64,000 bases of DNA from Petaurus breviceps papuanus. Lineage: Eukaryota > Chordata > Mammalia > Diprotodontia > Petauridae. Where the stretch lies: contig JAMXIF010000073.1 in assembly GCA_028583685.1 (NCBI GenBank), forward strand, positions 10,908,653-10,972,652, written 5' to 3'. Shown one piece after another: positions 35,635 to 46,100 of the stretch. The notes beneath the pieces were generated by a model. That model made no database searches. It saw only the letters and a list, made by a program, of their open reading frames with translations, and had not been told where the DNA came from. The translations under genes were made by a program, and so were the position numbers. Positions within the stretch are counted from its first letter, which is position 1, and the number at the start of each line of letters is the position of its first letter.

Positions 35635-36130
35635 ATTATTGTTGTTTGTCCATCATTCTTGAAGAGGACAATGACATCAAGGAGATGATGCCATGACATG
35701 CAAGTGAATTGGATTTAAGTGAAGAAGGGCTGTACAAAGTCACCAACCTCACTCTCTTCCAGAGCCATCTGGATCCAGTGGCAAGATATAGATCAGGACA
35801 ACTGGAGATGGCCCTGAATCCAGTGGGAGACCTTGGCCTTTTTAAGCTAAGGTCTTTAATAGGTCTCAGTTTGACTGAGGCAGTGCACATTCAGTGATTA
35901 AGGCTAGGTAAGAAATGAGGCAGAAAATGACCTCTTTTTACCTAGTCAAAACAAACCCAATCTGGGAGGGAAAACCAATCTGGCCAAAACAGAAACAGTT
36001 GCTATTTACATTCATTCTGAGCCAATCACAGCACTAACAATGACCAAGTAGGGCTTGGTCTGGGACCTACTGTTGGCCAATCAATGAGAACCAGAGTGAT
36101 TTGGGTTTAACCCATGATCCTTAAGAAAGA
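35635..36130 (+). repeat. Unclassified interspersed repeat, copy 2
   Basis: GTTTGTCCATCATTCTTGAAG, GCAAGTGAATTGGATTTAAG and CAATCTGGGAGGGAAAACCA. This is the longest plus-strand copy; it extends beyond the part shared with 17095. Confidence 0.7.
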
Positions 36131-36229
36131 AATATATCTCAAGATATCTTTTGAGGTTTCAGCAATCAAACTTTACATTCATTTGAGCAGGCACCCACAG
36201 ATAAGTGTGTGATACTCTATGTGGACAGA

Positions 36230-36629
36230 NNNNNNNNNNNNNNNNNNNNNNNNNNNNNNNNNNNNNNNNNNNNNNNNNNNNNNNNNNNNNNNNNNNNNNN
36301 NNNNNNNNNNNNNNNNNNNNNNNNNNNNNNNNNNNNNNNNNNNNNNNNNNNNNNNNNNNNNNNNNNNNNNNNNNNNNNNNNNNNNNNNNNNNNNNNNNNN
36401 NNNNNNNNNNNNNNNNNNNNNNNNNNNNNNNNNNNNNNNNNNNNNNNNNNNNNNNNNNNNNNNNNNNNNNNNNNNNNNNNNNNNNNNNNNNNNNNNNNNN
36501 NNNNNNNNNNNNNNNNNNNNNNNNNNNNNNNNNNNNNNNNNNNNNNNNNNNNNNNNNNNNNNNNNNNNNNNNNNNNNNNNNNNNNNNNNNNNNNNNNNNN
36601 NNNNNNNNNNNNNNNNNNNNNNNNNNNNN
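36230..36629. other. Assembly gap (400 N)
   Basis: 400 unknown bases. The round length suggests an estimated or nominal gap. Copies of one repeat lie on both sides in the same orientation (35635 and 36655). Confidence 1.
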
Positions 36630-36654
36630 CCCAGTGGGGCAGCTTCTACAACTA

Positions 36655-36850
36655 ACTACTCACAGAGGTTGTTTGTCCTTTGTTCTCAAAGAGGACCATG
36701 ACATCAGGGAGGTCATGCCATGACATGCAAGTGATTTGGATTTAAGTGAGGAAGGGCTATGCAAAGTCACCAACTTCACTTTCTCCTCCAGAGCCATCTG
36801 GATCCAGTGGCAAGATATAGATCAGGATGACTGAAGATGGCCCCCAGTCC
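36655..36850 (+). repeat. Unclassified interspersed repeat, copy 3 (partial)
   Basis: GTTTGTCCTTTGTTCTCAAAG, GACATGCAAGTGATTTGGAT, CAGTGGCAAGATATAGATCA. It starts just after the gap. Confidence 0.7.
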
Positions 36851-37264
36851 TTACTATAATTTTCTGAAGAAGGTAGGACAGACATCTTCGTTTTGCAGAT
36901 GAATAAACTGAGGTTCTGAGACCCAAAGTGACTTACCTTCTTCAGGTTGAAAAAGTCTTAATATAAAAAATCAGGGAGATATGGACACATTAAAAAAAAT
37001 ACTTAGTCCTCTTTCAAAATGAGTGTAAAGTCAACCTTCCTTTGCCAATGATTTCTTAATAGCATTCTGGGAAATGGAATACTCACTCACCTTGATTATG
37101 ATTGATTTTTCTGTCTTGCCTTGTTTATATAGGAGTTTTGTGCCTCTAATGACCCTATTTGAGATCTTTGTACTAGAACTTTTAAACTTTGCTTAGAAAA
37201 ATTGTGTAAAATGTAAATTATGCACAAACCCTGGGAAAATAAGTTAGGGGATCTATTTTTCATC

Positions 37265-37360
37265 ATAATTTCTCCTCTTCCTCCTCCTCTTTCTCTTCCT
37301 TTTTTCTTCTCTTTTTCTTCTTCCTCCTCCTTTTCTTCTTTTCCCTCTTTCCTCTAATAT
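37265..37360. repeat. Polypyrimidine CTT/CTTCC-rich tract
   Basis: Imperfect CTTCCTCCTC and TTTCTTCTC runs. The stretch 36851-37264 holds no named element. Confidence 0.85.
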
Positions 37361-37519
37361 ACATTACCATTTTGATTCAAAGAAATGCAGATACTTTTGA
37401 ATAGATCCTAGCCAAAGGAGACTTTTAAAAATGCTTAGGGTTGCTTAGATTTAGTGGAAAAACAAGAAGTTCAATCTACCCTCTTATCTTCTCCAGAACA
37501 TGCCATTCTGCCTTTCCCC

Positions 37520-37650
37520 ATCCTCAACCAATCAATCAACAAGAATTTATTATGTGCCAGGCATTGAGTTTGTTGCTGGGTATGTAAGTACAAAGAATGA
37601 AACACTTGCCATGAGATTACATTCTAATGAGAGAGACAAGTATCTATAAT
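37520..37650 (+). repeat. Dispersed repeat of the 2715/45465 type
   Basis: AACAAGAATTTATTATGTGC, CAGGCATTGAGTTTGTTGCT and GAGATTACATTCTAATGAGA. 37651-38444 contains no recognisable feature. Confidence 0.55.
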
Positions 37651-38444
37651 TATGTATTCAGCATAAATATAAAGTTAATAAACACTCACACACATATGCT
37701 CACAAAGTATATAAATATAGGGTACTATAGAAGGGATGACACTAGAAACTGGTGGGATTAGGAAGGTCTTCATGCAGAAAAGAGTGTCTGAGTTAGATCT
37801 TAATAGAAGAGAAGGACCCTATGAGAGAAGAGTAAAGAGAGAGTGTATTCCAGGCATGGGGGACAGCCAGTATAAAAACATGGAGATGAGAAGTAAAGAA
37901 TCCAAAAATTAAAAATTCCACTTAGATCTAGGAATCTTTGTAAGGTATCTTTTTAAGCTGATAGCTGTTAAAATTTTAACTCAAAATGAACTAAATTTAT
38001 AAACAGACTTTGAAATTGCTGTATCAACAAATGTCATATGAAGATTTTCAAAAATAATGAAGTGTGGTCAAAACCATTGTTTTCACTAAATATTTCTTTA
38101 CTGGTAGTAATTTTTAAGTGAGAGTAAAAGTTTTACTTGTAGTAATAAAGTATATTTTAAAAATATATCATTTTTATATTACTTAGAACTTTCATATATT
38201 TCATAATATGGAATTATTAATATAGTAGCAATGCATATGACTTACAAATAAGTATATTTTCATATATTGGGGTGCACACTAAAAAAATGTTTACTGAAAG
38301 AAGTTTTTGATGAAAAATAGTATAGAGATCACTGCTCTAGTTAAACTAAAAGTTTTGAGACCAGAGTCAGGGTTTTTATAGCTGTAAAAAGCTGTGACCA
38401 GTTGGAGGAAGAATTCAAAACAAATGAAATGTAGTCTAGCTCAT

Positions 38445-38835
38445 GAAATAGCCTGGAGCAAGCTGGCTTTGGAATGAGGAAGACCTGGATCCTATCTCTG
38501 ACACATCTTGGCTGTATGACCCTGGGAAAACATTTATTTTTTTCTTTTTGGAGGGGGGAAAGCAGGGCAATTGGGGTTAAGTGACTTGCCCAAGGCCACA
38601 AGGCTAGTAAATGTTAAGTGTCTGAGTCCTGATTTGAACTCAGGTCCTCCTGACTCCAGGGCTGGTGCTCTATTCACTGCACCACTTAGCCACCCCTGGG
38701 GAAAACATTTCACCTCTTGATGCTTTAGGCAACTGTCTAAGCATCTAAGTTGGACTGACAGTATAACACAACAGGAATTTTCTCAACTTTGAGTTTCCTA
38801 TGCCGGTGAAATCAGAGATCTAGTTCCTATTCCTG
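38445..38835 (+). repeat. Older tRNA-type SINE split by a younger SINE
   Basis: The left half (GGAAGACCTGGATCCTATCT, TGTATGACCCTGGGAAAACA) and the right half (GGGAAAACATTTCACCTCTT, GAAATCAGAGATCTAGTTCC) belong together. GGGAAAACATTT is duplicated at the junctions. Confidence 0.65.
38535..38697 (-). mobile_element. tRNA-derived SINE, CAATTGCCCT type
   Basis: Reverse copy: GGGCAATTGGGGTTAAGTGA, CCTCCTGACTCCAGGGCTGG and CCACTTAGCCACCCC. Target duplication GGGAAAACATTT on both sides. Confidence 0.9.
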
Positions 38836-39179
38836 TTCTTAAAACAAAAAATGGAGATATGCATTAAAACTTGAGGATCTTGAGTTTTTCATTTTATTTT
38901 TATCCTAACAAATGGGCCTTTGGCATTCTCTCTGGAATTTTAAGTTTCATTGTTCAGCCATTATATAGTATTTCTTATTCCATTAATTTTTTTTTATGGT
39001 CTGGAGAATTCTCGTGATACCCAAGGACTGTTTTTTTATTGCCCTACTATTTTAGAGCTTGCTCTAGCAATGTCACTCAGGGTATAAGGTCAGGTCATTC
39101 CTAGTTCTTTCCACTGGACCTTGCTACCAGATCATCTGCTTGGAGAATTGAATTGTGATTTTCTTATTGTTTAGCTTCT

Positions 39180-39590
39180 GTAAGATCCTTACAAATTTCC
39201 TGTAGGTCTTACTCTGGGTAACTGTTTCTGAAGGTCTTCCCCTCCCAGTTAGATTTTTTTTTCTTTTTTTCTAATTAAAGGAACCATCCTTTGACTCACT
39301 TCTTAAAGAGGCCTATTCACTGAATGGCTGTTACCTCACTCTAAGTGAGTACCTGCAAAGGCCTTAGCCTAAAAGGGCCAGGGTCTCCCACTGCACCCTG
39401 GGACATCGCCCGTCATCCTGATGAATATCTGGCCACTGGACCCAGATGGCTCTGGAGGAGAAAGTGAGGCTGGTGACCTTGCACAGCCTTCCCTCCCTCA
39501 AATCAAAGTCAAATGCAAGTCATGACATCATTTCCCTGATGCCGTGGTCCTCTATGAAAATGCAGGACAAACACAGCAATACTAGGTAAA
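39180..39590 (-). repeat. Unclassified interspersed repeat, copy 4
   Basis: GCCAGGGTCTCCCACTGCAC, CATCCTGATGAATATCTGGC and GTCATGACATCATTTCCCTG are reverse complements of the copies at 17095 and 35635. It extends left to TTAAAGGAACCATCCTTTGA, shared with 57955. Confidence 0.7.
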
Positions 39591-40613
39591 ACTGTTAAGT
39601 AGAAGTTTGCCTTAAGTATTAGCATTTATCTTGTTTGTACTTCCTTCTCTTTCAGTCTCTTCCGCAAAGTATCCACTTGTCCAGGATCAGGTCTTACCAT
39701 GCTGGGGCCTTCAGCTCTCTCCTAGTTCTCCTGTCTTCTAGCGGGGTCTCCGACCACCCAGCATTTGTAACTGGCATGTTCCTCTCACTGTCTATGTTGA
39801 CACTCACCAATCCTGTGTCTTAGTTTTTTTCAGAGCCAGGAACTCAGTGCTTTCCAAGATGTCAGCTATCCAATTCTGTGCTTCATCCAGATTTGTAACT
39901 AGGGATTCTTGTGTTAAGGACAAATTCACTTGATTGTGGGACCCAGACTATTAAATTTCTGGTTTAGCACTTGGTACTGGAATAGCCTACCCTTGAAATC
40001 AGGGCTCTTAGCTTTTTTGGTGTCGTGGACCCCTTGATAGTGCGGTGAAATCTATTGATTCCTTCTCAGAATAATGTTTCAAATCTTTAAGATAAAATAC
40101 ATAGGATTACAAAGGAAATCAGTTATACCGAAATACAGCTATACAACCAAGTTAATGCATCCAAGGTTAAGAACTCCTGAATTAGAGAATTTAGCATGAG
40201 ACACTCCGAGTATTGGGACATGGAAAAGGTGAGCTCTGGGAGAGGGGAAACATGATGACAAGATCATGGGGTCGGGCATGAGATATAAGGTGGCTGTCAC
40301 CATAGGAAGGAAGCTCACCCCCACCCCAGGCATCAGCACCTTGTGCAAAATCCTAGTCTCACCTTAGTAATTTCAGTTCTGTACTCATCTGTCAAATGCA
40401 TAGACTGGATAATCTATCAGATTCTTTCCAGGGAGTTCTATGGTTCTAATTCAAAGAAATTAATCCACAATCATATGGATGGGCTTTCCTTTGGTAATAC
40501 ACATGGGGTTCAAGAGTGGCCTTCTAAAGACATTGTCCCTACCTTTTTTTTTCCTAACTCAAAGTAGTGACTTTTGCATAGTGGGAATTACAGGGCTAGG
40601 TCATATAAGAGAT

Positions 40614-40669
40614 GGTACCAGTCATTTAATCCCAATTGCCCTGCCTTCCCCCCTCAAAAAAAAAAAAAG
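40614..40669 (+). mobile_element. 5'-truncated SINE, CAATTGCCCT type
   Basis: Only the 3' end is present (GTCATTTAATCCCAATTGCC plus A-run), flanked by near-identical GATGGTACCA and AATGGTACCA. 39591-40613 shows nothing else that I recognise. Confidence 0.7.
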
Positions 40670-40939
40670 AAATGGTACCAAAGAGACAAAGTGTTTGGGG
40701 GCAGGTTGAAGTCTTTAAGGCCTAACCATATTATACAATGTCAATACTACTTACTTTGCCTAAACACAGAATAGCTCTCACCTACAATTTTATAATAGGT
40801 CAGAAATTATTTTTATGGTTAGAATGGATAAAATAATGCTGGTACTGAACCAACCCCATAATCACCCTGGACAGCTTGGTTGGGATCACTGTTCCATCCG
40901 GGGATACCCAGGTCCAGTTGTTTGGAAGTTCCCATTCAA

Positions 40940-41040
40940 CTCCCTATTGGATTGTGAAATCCTTGTGTGCAGGGACTATTTTTGCCATTCTTTTTATACC
41001 TAGCACTTAGTGCCTGGTACATAGTGGGTTTTCATTTATT
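40940..41040 (+). repeat. L2-type LINE 3' end fragment
   Basis: TGTGCAGGGACTATTTTTGC, ACCTAGCACTTAGTGCCTGG. An antisense L1 3' scrap (TTTTGAGTTCCAAATTCTAT) follows to about 41110, and a L2-like AACAAATGCTTGTTGACTTG after it. Confidence 0.55.
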
Positions 41041-41376
41041 TATGTATTTAACATTTTAATTTAAAGTTTTGAGTTCCAAATTCTATCCCTCCCCTTCCTC
41101 CTCATAGTAGCGTTTTTTTTTAAACAAATGCTTGTTGACTTGACTTGATTTCCCCTAATTACCTAACAGTTTGTGTGAGATATGCCAATCAAGGGTCTGA
41201 GGTTTTAGGATTTTCTACAACTGCTCTGGTGTTCCTGGAGAGGCAATGGATACTACATACATCCTTAAGCAGTACTGGCTGACCTGATGTTGATTGACAT
41301 CAGAAACATTGGTCTGAAGTGGGAGGGGAGGTTTCTTCTTCCTACATTTTATGTGCCTGTAATAATGAAATCTCTT

Positions 41377-41551
41377 GGGGCGGCTAGGTGGTGCAGTGAG
41401 TAAAGCGCCCACTGGAGTCAGGAGGACCCGAGTTCGGTTCTGGCCTCAGACACCCTCTTAACACCCACACAAAAAAAACTAGCTGTGTAACCTTGGGCAA
41501 GTTACTTAACTCCAATTGCCCTCCAAAAAGCAAAACAAAACAAAACAAAAA
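41377..41551 (+). mobile_element. tRNA-derived SINE, CAATTGCCCT type
   Basis: GGGGCGGCTAGGTGGTGCAG to CCAATTGCCCTCCAAAAAGC plus an (ACAAA)n tail. Target duplication AATGAAATCTCTT on both sides. Confidence 0.92.
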
Positions 41552-41597
41552 AACCACAATGAAATCTCTTCATGCAACTTTGCTATGACTTACTCTA

Positions 41598-42018
41598 AGG
41601 GGCAGCTAGGTGGTGAAGTGGATAGAGTACCAGGCCTAGACTCAGGAAGACTCATTTTTCTGAGTTCAAATCTGGCCTCAGACACTTATTACAAGTTGTG
41701 TGACCCTGGGCAAGTCACTTAACCCTGTTTACCTCAGTTTCCCCAATTGTAAGATGACCTGGAGAAGGAAATGGCAAACCACTTCAGTAACTTTGCCAAG
41801 AAAACCCCAAATGGGGGCAGCTAGGTGATGCAGTGAATAGAGCACCAGTTCTGGAATCAGGAGGACCTGGGTTTAAATCCGACCTCAGATACTTGACACA
41901 CTTATGAGCTATGTGACCTTGGGCACGATTGCCTTGCCTTTCCCCCTCCTAAAAAGAGAGAAAACCCCAAACGGTGTCACAAAGAGTGAGATGTAACTGA
42001 AATGACCAAACAACAAAG
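41598..42018 (+). mobile_element. RTE-tailed SINE interrupted by another SINE
   Basis: Head GGGGCAGCTAGGTGGTGAAG, tail up to AAGAAAACCCCAAATG at 41814; the tail resumes at GAAAACCCCAAACGGTGTCA (41960) and ends GAAATGACCAAACAACAAA. Confidence 0.9.
41814..41959 (+). mobile_element. SINE inside a SINE, CAATTGCCCT type
   Basis: GGGGCAGCTAGGTGATGCAG to GATTGCCTTGCC plus A-rich end. Its target duplication GAAAACCCCAAA is seen before and after. Confidence 0.9.
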
Positions 42019-42110
42019 TAACCAACGGCTACACAGCCTTCATGCATGGCTGATTAACTAAAACATTGCCAAGTAAAGAAAAAGACTGTGCTAATACAAA
42101 ATTTTAAAAT

Positions 42111-42116
42111 TTTATT
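42111..42116 (-). promoter_or_regulatory. F10: Candidate F10 poly(A) signal AATAAA
   Basis: AATAAA on the minus strand about 480 bases past the stop codon. An ATTAAA variant at 42490-42495 is nearer, about 100 bases past the stop. Which is used cannot be told from sequence. Confidence 0.4.
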
Positions 42117-42594
42117 TTTAAATGGCACTTCTTGTGAAACAGTAGAGACAGTTAGGATACTCTAGATTTCAACCAAAATATGATGGGATTTCTAAAAGAA
42201 AATCTATCCAAGCGGGGAAGTATAAAGAGAGAATGAGCAGTCTAGACAGGAATTTTCCCACTTCAAATTGAATAAGAGAAAACTTCTGTCAACAACAGAC
42301 CAAATGGCAAGATAGCAATTAAAGGAAAACATGAAGGGGAATCAGAATAATGATTGCTCTCAGAGGGTATGGAGTTGTGCTGAATCTTCTCTTTTGAGAC
42401 CTGGAAACCTACTCATGGATTCAAACCACAGAGGAAGCACATAAAATATACCCCAGCGGCTACCAGAAGATCACTTGGGTAGAATTGTTTTTAATCAGAA
42501 CGTTCTGCAGTAACTGGAAGTAACCTATAGAGAAAGCCCTTGGCCAGATGAGAAGGATTAGAAGGGAAGCTGACAGCTGCCAATGAAGCTAGGT

Positions 42595-43148
42595 CTACAG
42601 CACTTTCTTTGTTCTCATGGATTTCTTTATCCATCCAAGGAAGGCAGTGACTTTTGTGTAGATCCCGTATTTTCCCTTCCTGGCACATCCTTCTCCCCAG
42701 CTGACAATTCCAGTGACAAAATAAGTGTCCTTATACTTGGTCACGTGTGGGCCGCCGCTGTCTCCCTCGCAGGCATCTTCAGGCTTGTTTTCGTAGCCAG
42801 CACAGAACATGTTGGAGGTGATGGTGAAGGTGCTGGACAACTTGCACGTGTTCCGATCAACATAGGGAACGGTGAGCATCTTGAGCACAGTGGAAGTGCG
42901 GCCCTTCTCATGGATGCGCCCAAAGCCGCTGACGATGCCTGTTTTCTGGCTCATCAGGACAGCCTCAGCCCAGTCCTTTTCTGGTAAGCACGCAGGAGCT
43001 ACGTTTCTCCGGAACCGGATGGGTTTCTTTACCTTGATGAGAGCAATGTCATTGTCATAGGTCTCTCTGACGAATCCCTTGTGTGTCAAAATCTTCTCCA
43101 CTTCATGAGCTTCTTCGTTACCATCCTCGACTTCTGTGTTCCGCTCAC
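42595..43148 (-). CDS. F10: F10 exon 8, catalytic domain C-terminal part and stop
   Basis: Terminal coding exon with acceptor CCCTCCTAG. A split Gly is followed by 184 codons including TAG. It carries the catalytic Asp ([10 protein letters not shown]) and catalytic Ser (CEGDSGGP). The S1-pocket Asp lies in [10 protein letters not shown] and the sodium-loop region in [11 protein letters not shown]. The protein ends [12 protein letters not shown]. Human factor X continues for roughly 16 more residues after the corresponding point, as I remember it, so the C-terminal tail is shorter here. Confidence 0.97.
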
Positions 43149-46100
43149 CTAGGAGGGAATGATTAAGAGTGCATAGGGTCTGTATTAGCAAATTAATATT
43201 AATTAATATTTAATGAAATTTATTATTTTAATTTAGGAAGCTTTTGTAATCACATGAGTTTTATTCCCTAATAATAAAACACTACAAGTTCCATAAAACT
43301 AGGTACGGTGCCTTAGCTCACTTTGTATCTCTTCCAGGGACAGGCATTGAATACACATTTGTAGAAATGAATTCAGTAAAGCAATGTCGTGAGGTAGGTA
43401 ATTACAAGGGTGCAGATTTTTATAGCACTTTATCCATGGAGGGGGTAGTAAAGATATTATTACTGATATATAGATAGATACACATACACATATCCATATA
43501 GATTCCTAGATAAGAAAACTGAGGCATATAGACATAGAGGCTCATGGTCACATCACTTATAGGTATTAGATAAAAGATTCAAGCTCTGGTTTCCTGACTC
43601 CCTGGCCAGCATTTATTTTATAGATGGGGAAACTGGGTCTCAGGGGACTTGCTTAAGGTCACATAACTAAAGAATGGAGACTCAGACTCAGGTTTTCCCA
43701 GCTGCGTCCATTTGTACTATGCCATGGTAGAGACTAGAGTGAAGTCATGGCTTTGCAGCCTACAAGCTGGATCTCTTCACCTTTCTAGGACTTAGAATCC
43801 TCATCTGTAAGAGGAGACGTTTATATTGTTCAGTTAGTTGTGTCTGACTCTTTGTGCCACCATTTGGGGTTTTCTTGGCAAAGATACCTGAGTGGTTTGT
43901 CATTTCCTTCTCCAACTCATTTTACAGATGAGGAAACTGAGGCAAAGAGGGTTAAATGACTTGTCCAGGGCCACATAGCTGGTAAGTGTATGAGACTGGA
44001 TTTGAACTCATGAAGATGAATCTTCCTGACTTCAGGCTTGGCACTCTGTGCACTATGGCGCCACCTAGCTGCTCACAAGGTTATAGTAGAAGGTCTCTAA
44101 GGTTCCTGCCACCTAATATTTCTTTTGTCTCCCTCACAATGAAGCATGTATAGTTCTCTGTAAACAGCAGGTATTTAGGAAGTGTTCATTGATTGATTCA
44201 CCTAGGTAGCTGGTTGGTATAGTTTGAATCCTGCCTCAGACACTTATTATTTGTGTGATCCTAAGTAGGTCTTTTTTTTTTTTTAAACTCTAAGCAAGTT
44301 TTCTTTAACTGAGCGTTGATTTTTTCTTTTTCTTTTTGGAGGGGGGAAGGCAGGGCAGTTGGGGTTAAGTGACTTGCCCAAGGTCACACGTCTAGTTTTT
44401 GTGCTGTGTCTGGGGCCAGATTTGAACTCAGGTCCTCCCGACTCCAGGGCTGGTGCTCTATTCACTGTGCCACCTAGCTGCCCCCGAGAGTCAATTTTTC
44501 ATCTATAAAATGAAGGTAATAATAGCACCTACCTCACAAAGCTGCTATGAGAACCAAATGAGATAACAGATAACATGTAAAGGCACTTTGCAAACTTTAA
44601 AGTGAAGAAGGAATGAGAAGAAAATAAGCATTTATAGAGTACCTACTATGTACCAGGCATTGTGTTAAGTGTTAAAAATTTTTTTTAAATAAAAGTGCTA
44701 TATCAATGCTAGATATTGTTATTGTTATTAATGCCAGCTATTGTTGTTCTGTTATTATTATTTACAGAGATACCATATTGCCTGGTGCTACAGAAGAAGG
44801 AAATTTTATCTGAACTAGCAACCAGTCAGACGTTAGGACTCATTTCTGTAATTCTTGCTCCTGGGAAGGCTGAGACTGGTGGATCACTTGAGTTTGGGAA
44901 TTCTGAGAAGCTGTAATGGTAATGGGGATTTGAATATCTTCCTTGCCCCTTAATGGGCTTAAGGGAATTTGAAGATCTTCCCTGTTTTGAAGATATACCT
45001 TGTTCCCTAATAGGCCAAATGTAATCACATAGAGCCTGTGGTGGGAGGAGTTTGCTGAAGGGTGGAGCTGAGCCCACAGGAAGCTGGGAGTCAGAGCAGT
45101 TAGAGCTGGAGGGAGGAGAGGATACACCCAAGGATACAGCTAAGCTTGTGTTTCTTTGTGGGAAGGTTAAAGGACAGTGTAGCACCCTTCTGTGCTATGG
45201 TGCTTTAACTTCTTTCTTGCTATGATGGATTTGGCTTCCTGGTGTTGGGATTTGACTTTCTGGTGTCTGAATAAATGTTTTGTGTCTGTCTTCTATATGG
45301 AAAGTCTGTTACATTTTGAGATTGAGAACTATGCCGGCATATTTGTTGTCAGCATCAGTGCTGTGACTATTGTATTGGTGCTACAGAAACATAGAACTAA
45401 GGGGGTCCACACTAAGTCCAGCACTGATATGATGAAGTCTCAGGAGTGGAGGGTCACCAGTTAGTCAGTCAATATTTATTAATTGCTTACTGTGTGCTGG
45501 GCACTGTGCATGCAAAAAAAAACAAAAGACAGTCCCTGTTCTCAAAGGCTCAGGATCTGGAGGAACAAACTGTCCCAGGTCAGAAAAAAGGAGCAGGTCA
45601 AAGCGTCCATGCCAACCAACATTGGAAATGGGCCACAGGTAGCTGTTGTACATCTAGCCTGAGTGAGGTGGGGGCCCAATATAAAAAAAACAAAACCCAA
45701 AACCAAAACGAAAAAAACAAAACAAAAAAGCAAAAAACAATTAGCAACCAAAGATGAATCTCAAACCTCTGCCAATTCTTGATGACTTAAGATGAGTTGT
45801 ATAGCTTGCAGATTATCTAGCCCCTTCTCTACCCTCCCCCTGGTGCCGGCCATTTAACTTTCCTTTTCCCAGAAAATAAGTGGGAGGTGATCACATTGTC
45901 TTAGTGCTGGATGCATAGCTGGTATTTAATAAGGACCTGCTAACTGATCACAAAGAAGAAGAGAACAATATTTGAAAAACAAGGTAGAGTAGGATAATGA
46001 ACGACTCCCATGGTTTCAAAGATGGGCTCCAATGCTCTTTAGTTGGGCCACTGTGGGCAAGTCCCTAAGCTTCCATTTCCTTATCTGTAAAGTGTGAATA

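Larger units (their letters stand above)
44825..45682 (+). pseudogene. RN7SL: 7SL RNA retropseudogene, split by a solo LTR and a second repeat
   Basis: Three pieces read in 7SL order. Piece one, about 44825-44911: TGTAATTCTTGCTCCTGGGA, then GGCTGAGACTGGTGGATCAC and TTGAGTTTGGGAATTCTGAG. Piece two, about 45386-45464: GGGGTCCACACTAAGTCCAG, then CTGATATGATGAAGTCTCAG and GGAGGGTCACCAG. Piece three, about 45551-45682: GTCCCAGGTCAGAAAAAAGG, then AGCAGGTCAAAGCG and GCCTGAGTGAG. An A-rich tail follows. The pieces sum to about 290 bases, the length of 7SL. 7SL is the RNA of the signal recognition particle. This copy is diverged and interrupted, so it is non-functional. Confidence 0.85.

Noticed and set aside
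36205-36723. Open frames of up to 172 codons
   Set aside because: They exist only because the 400 N of the gap contain no stops.
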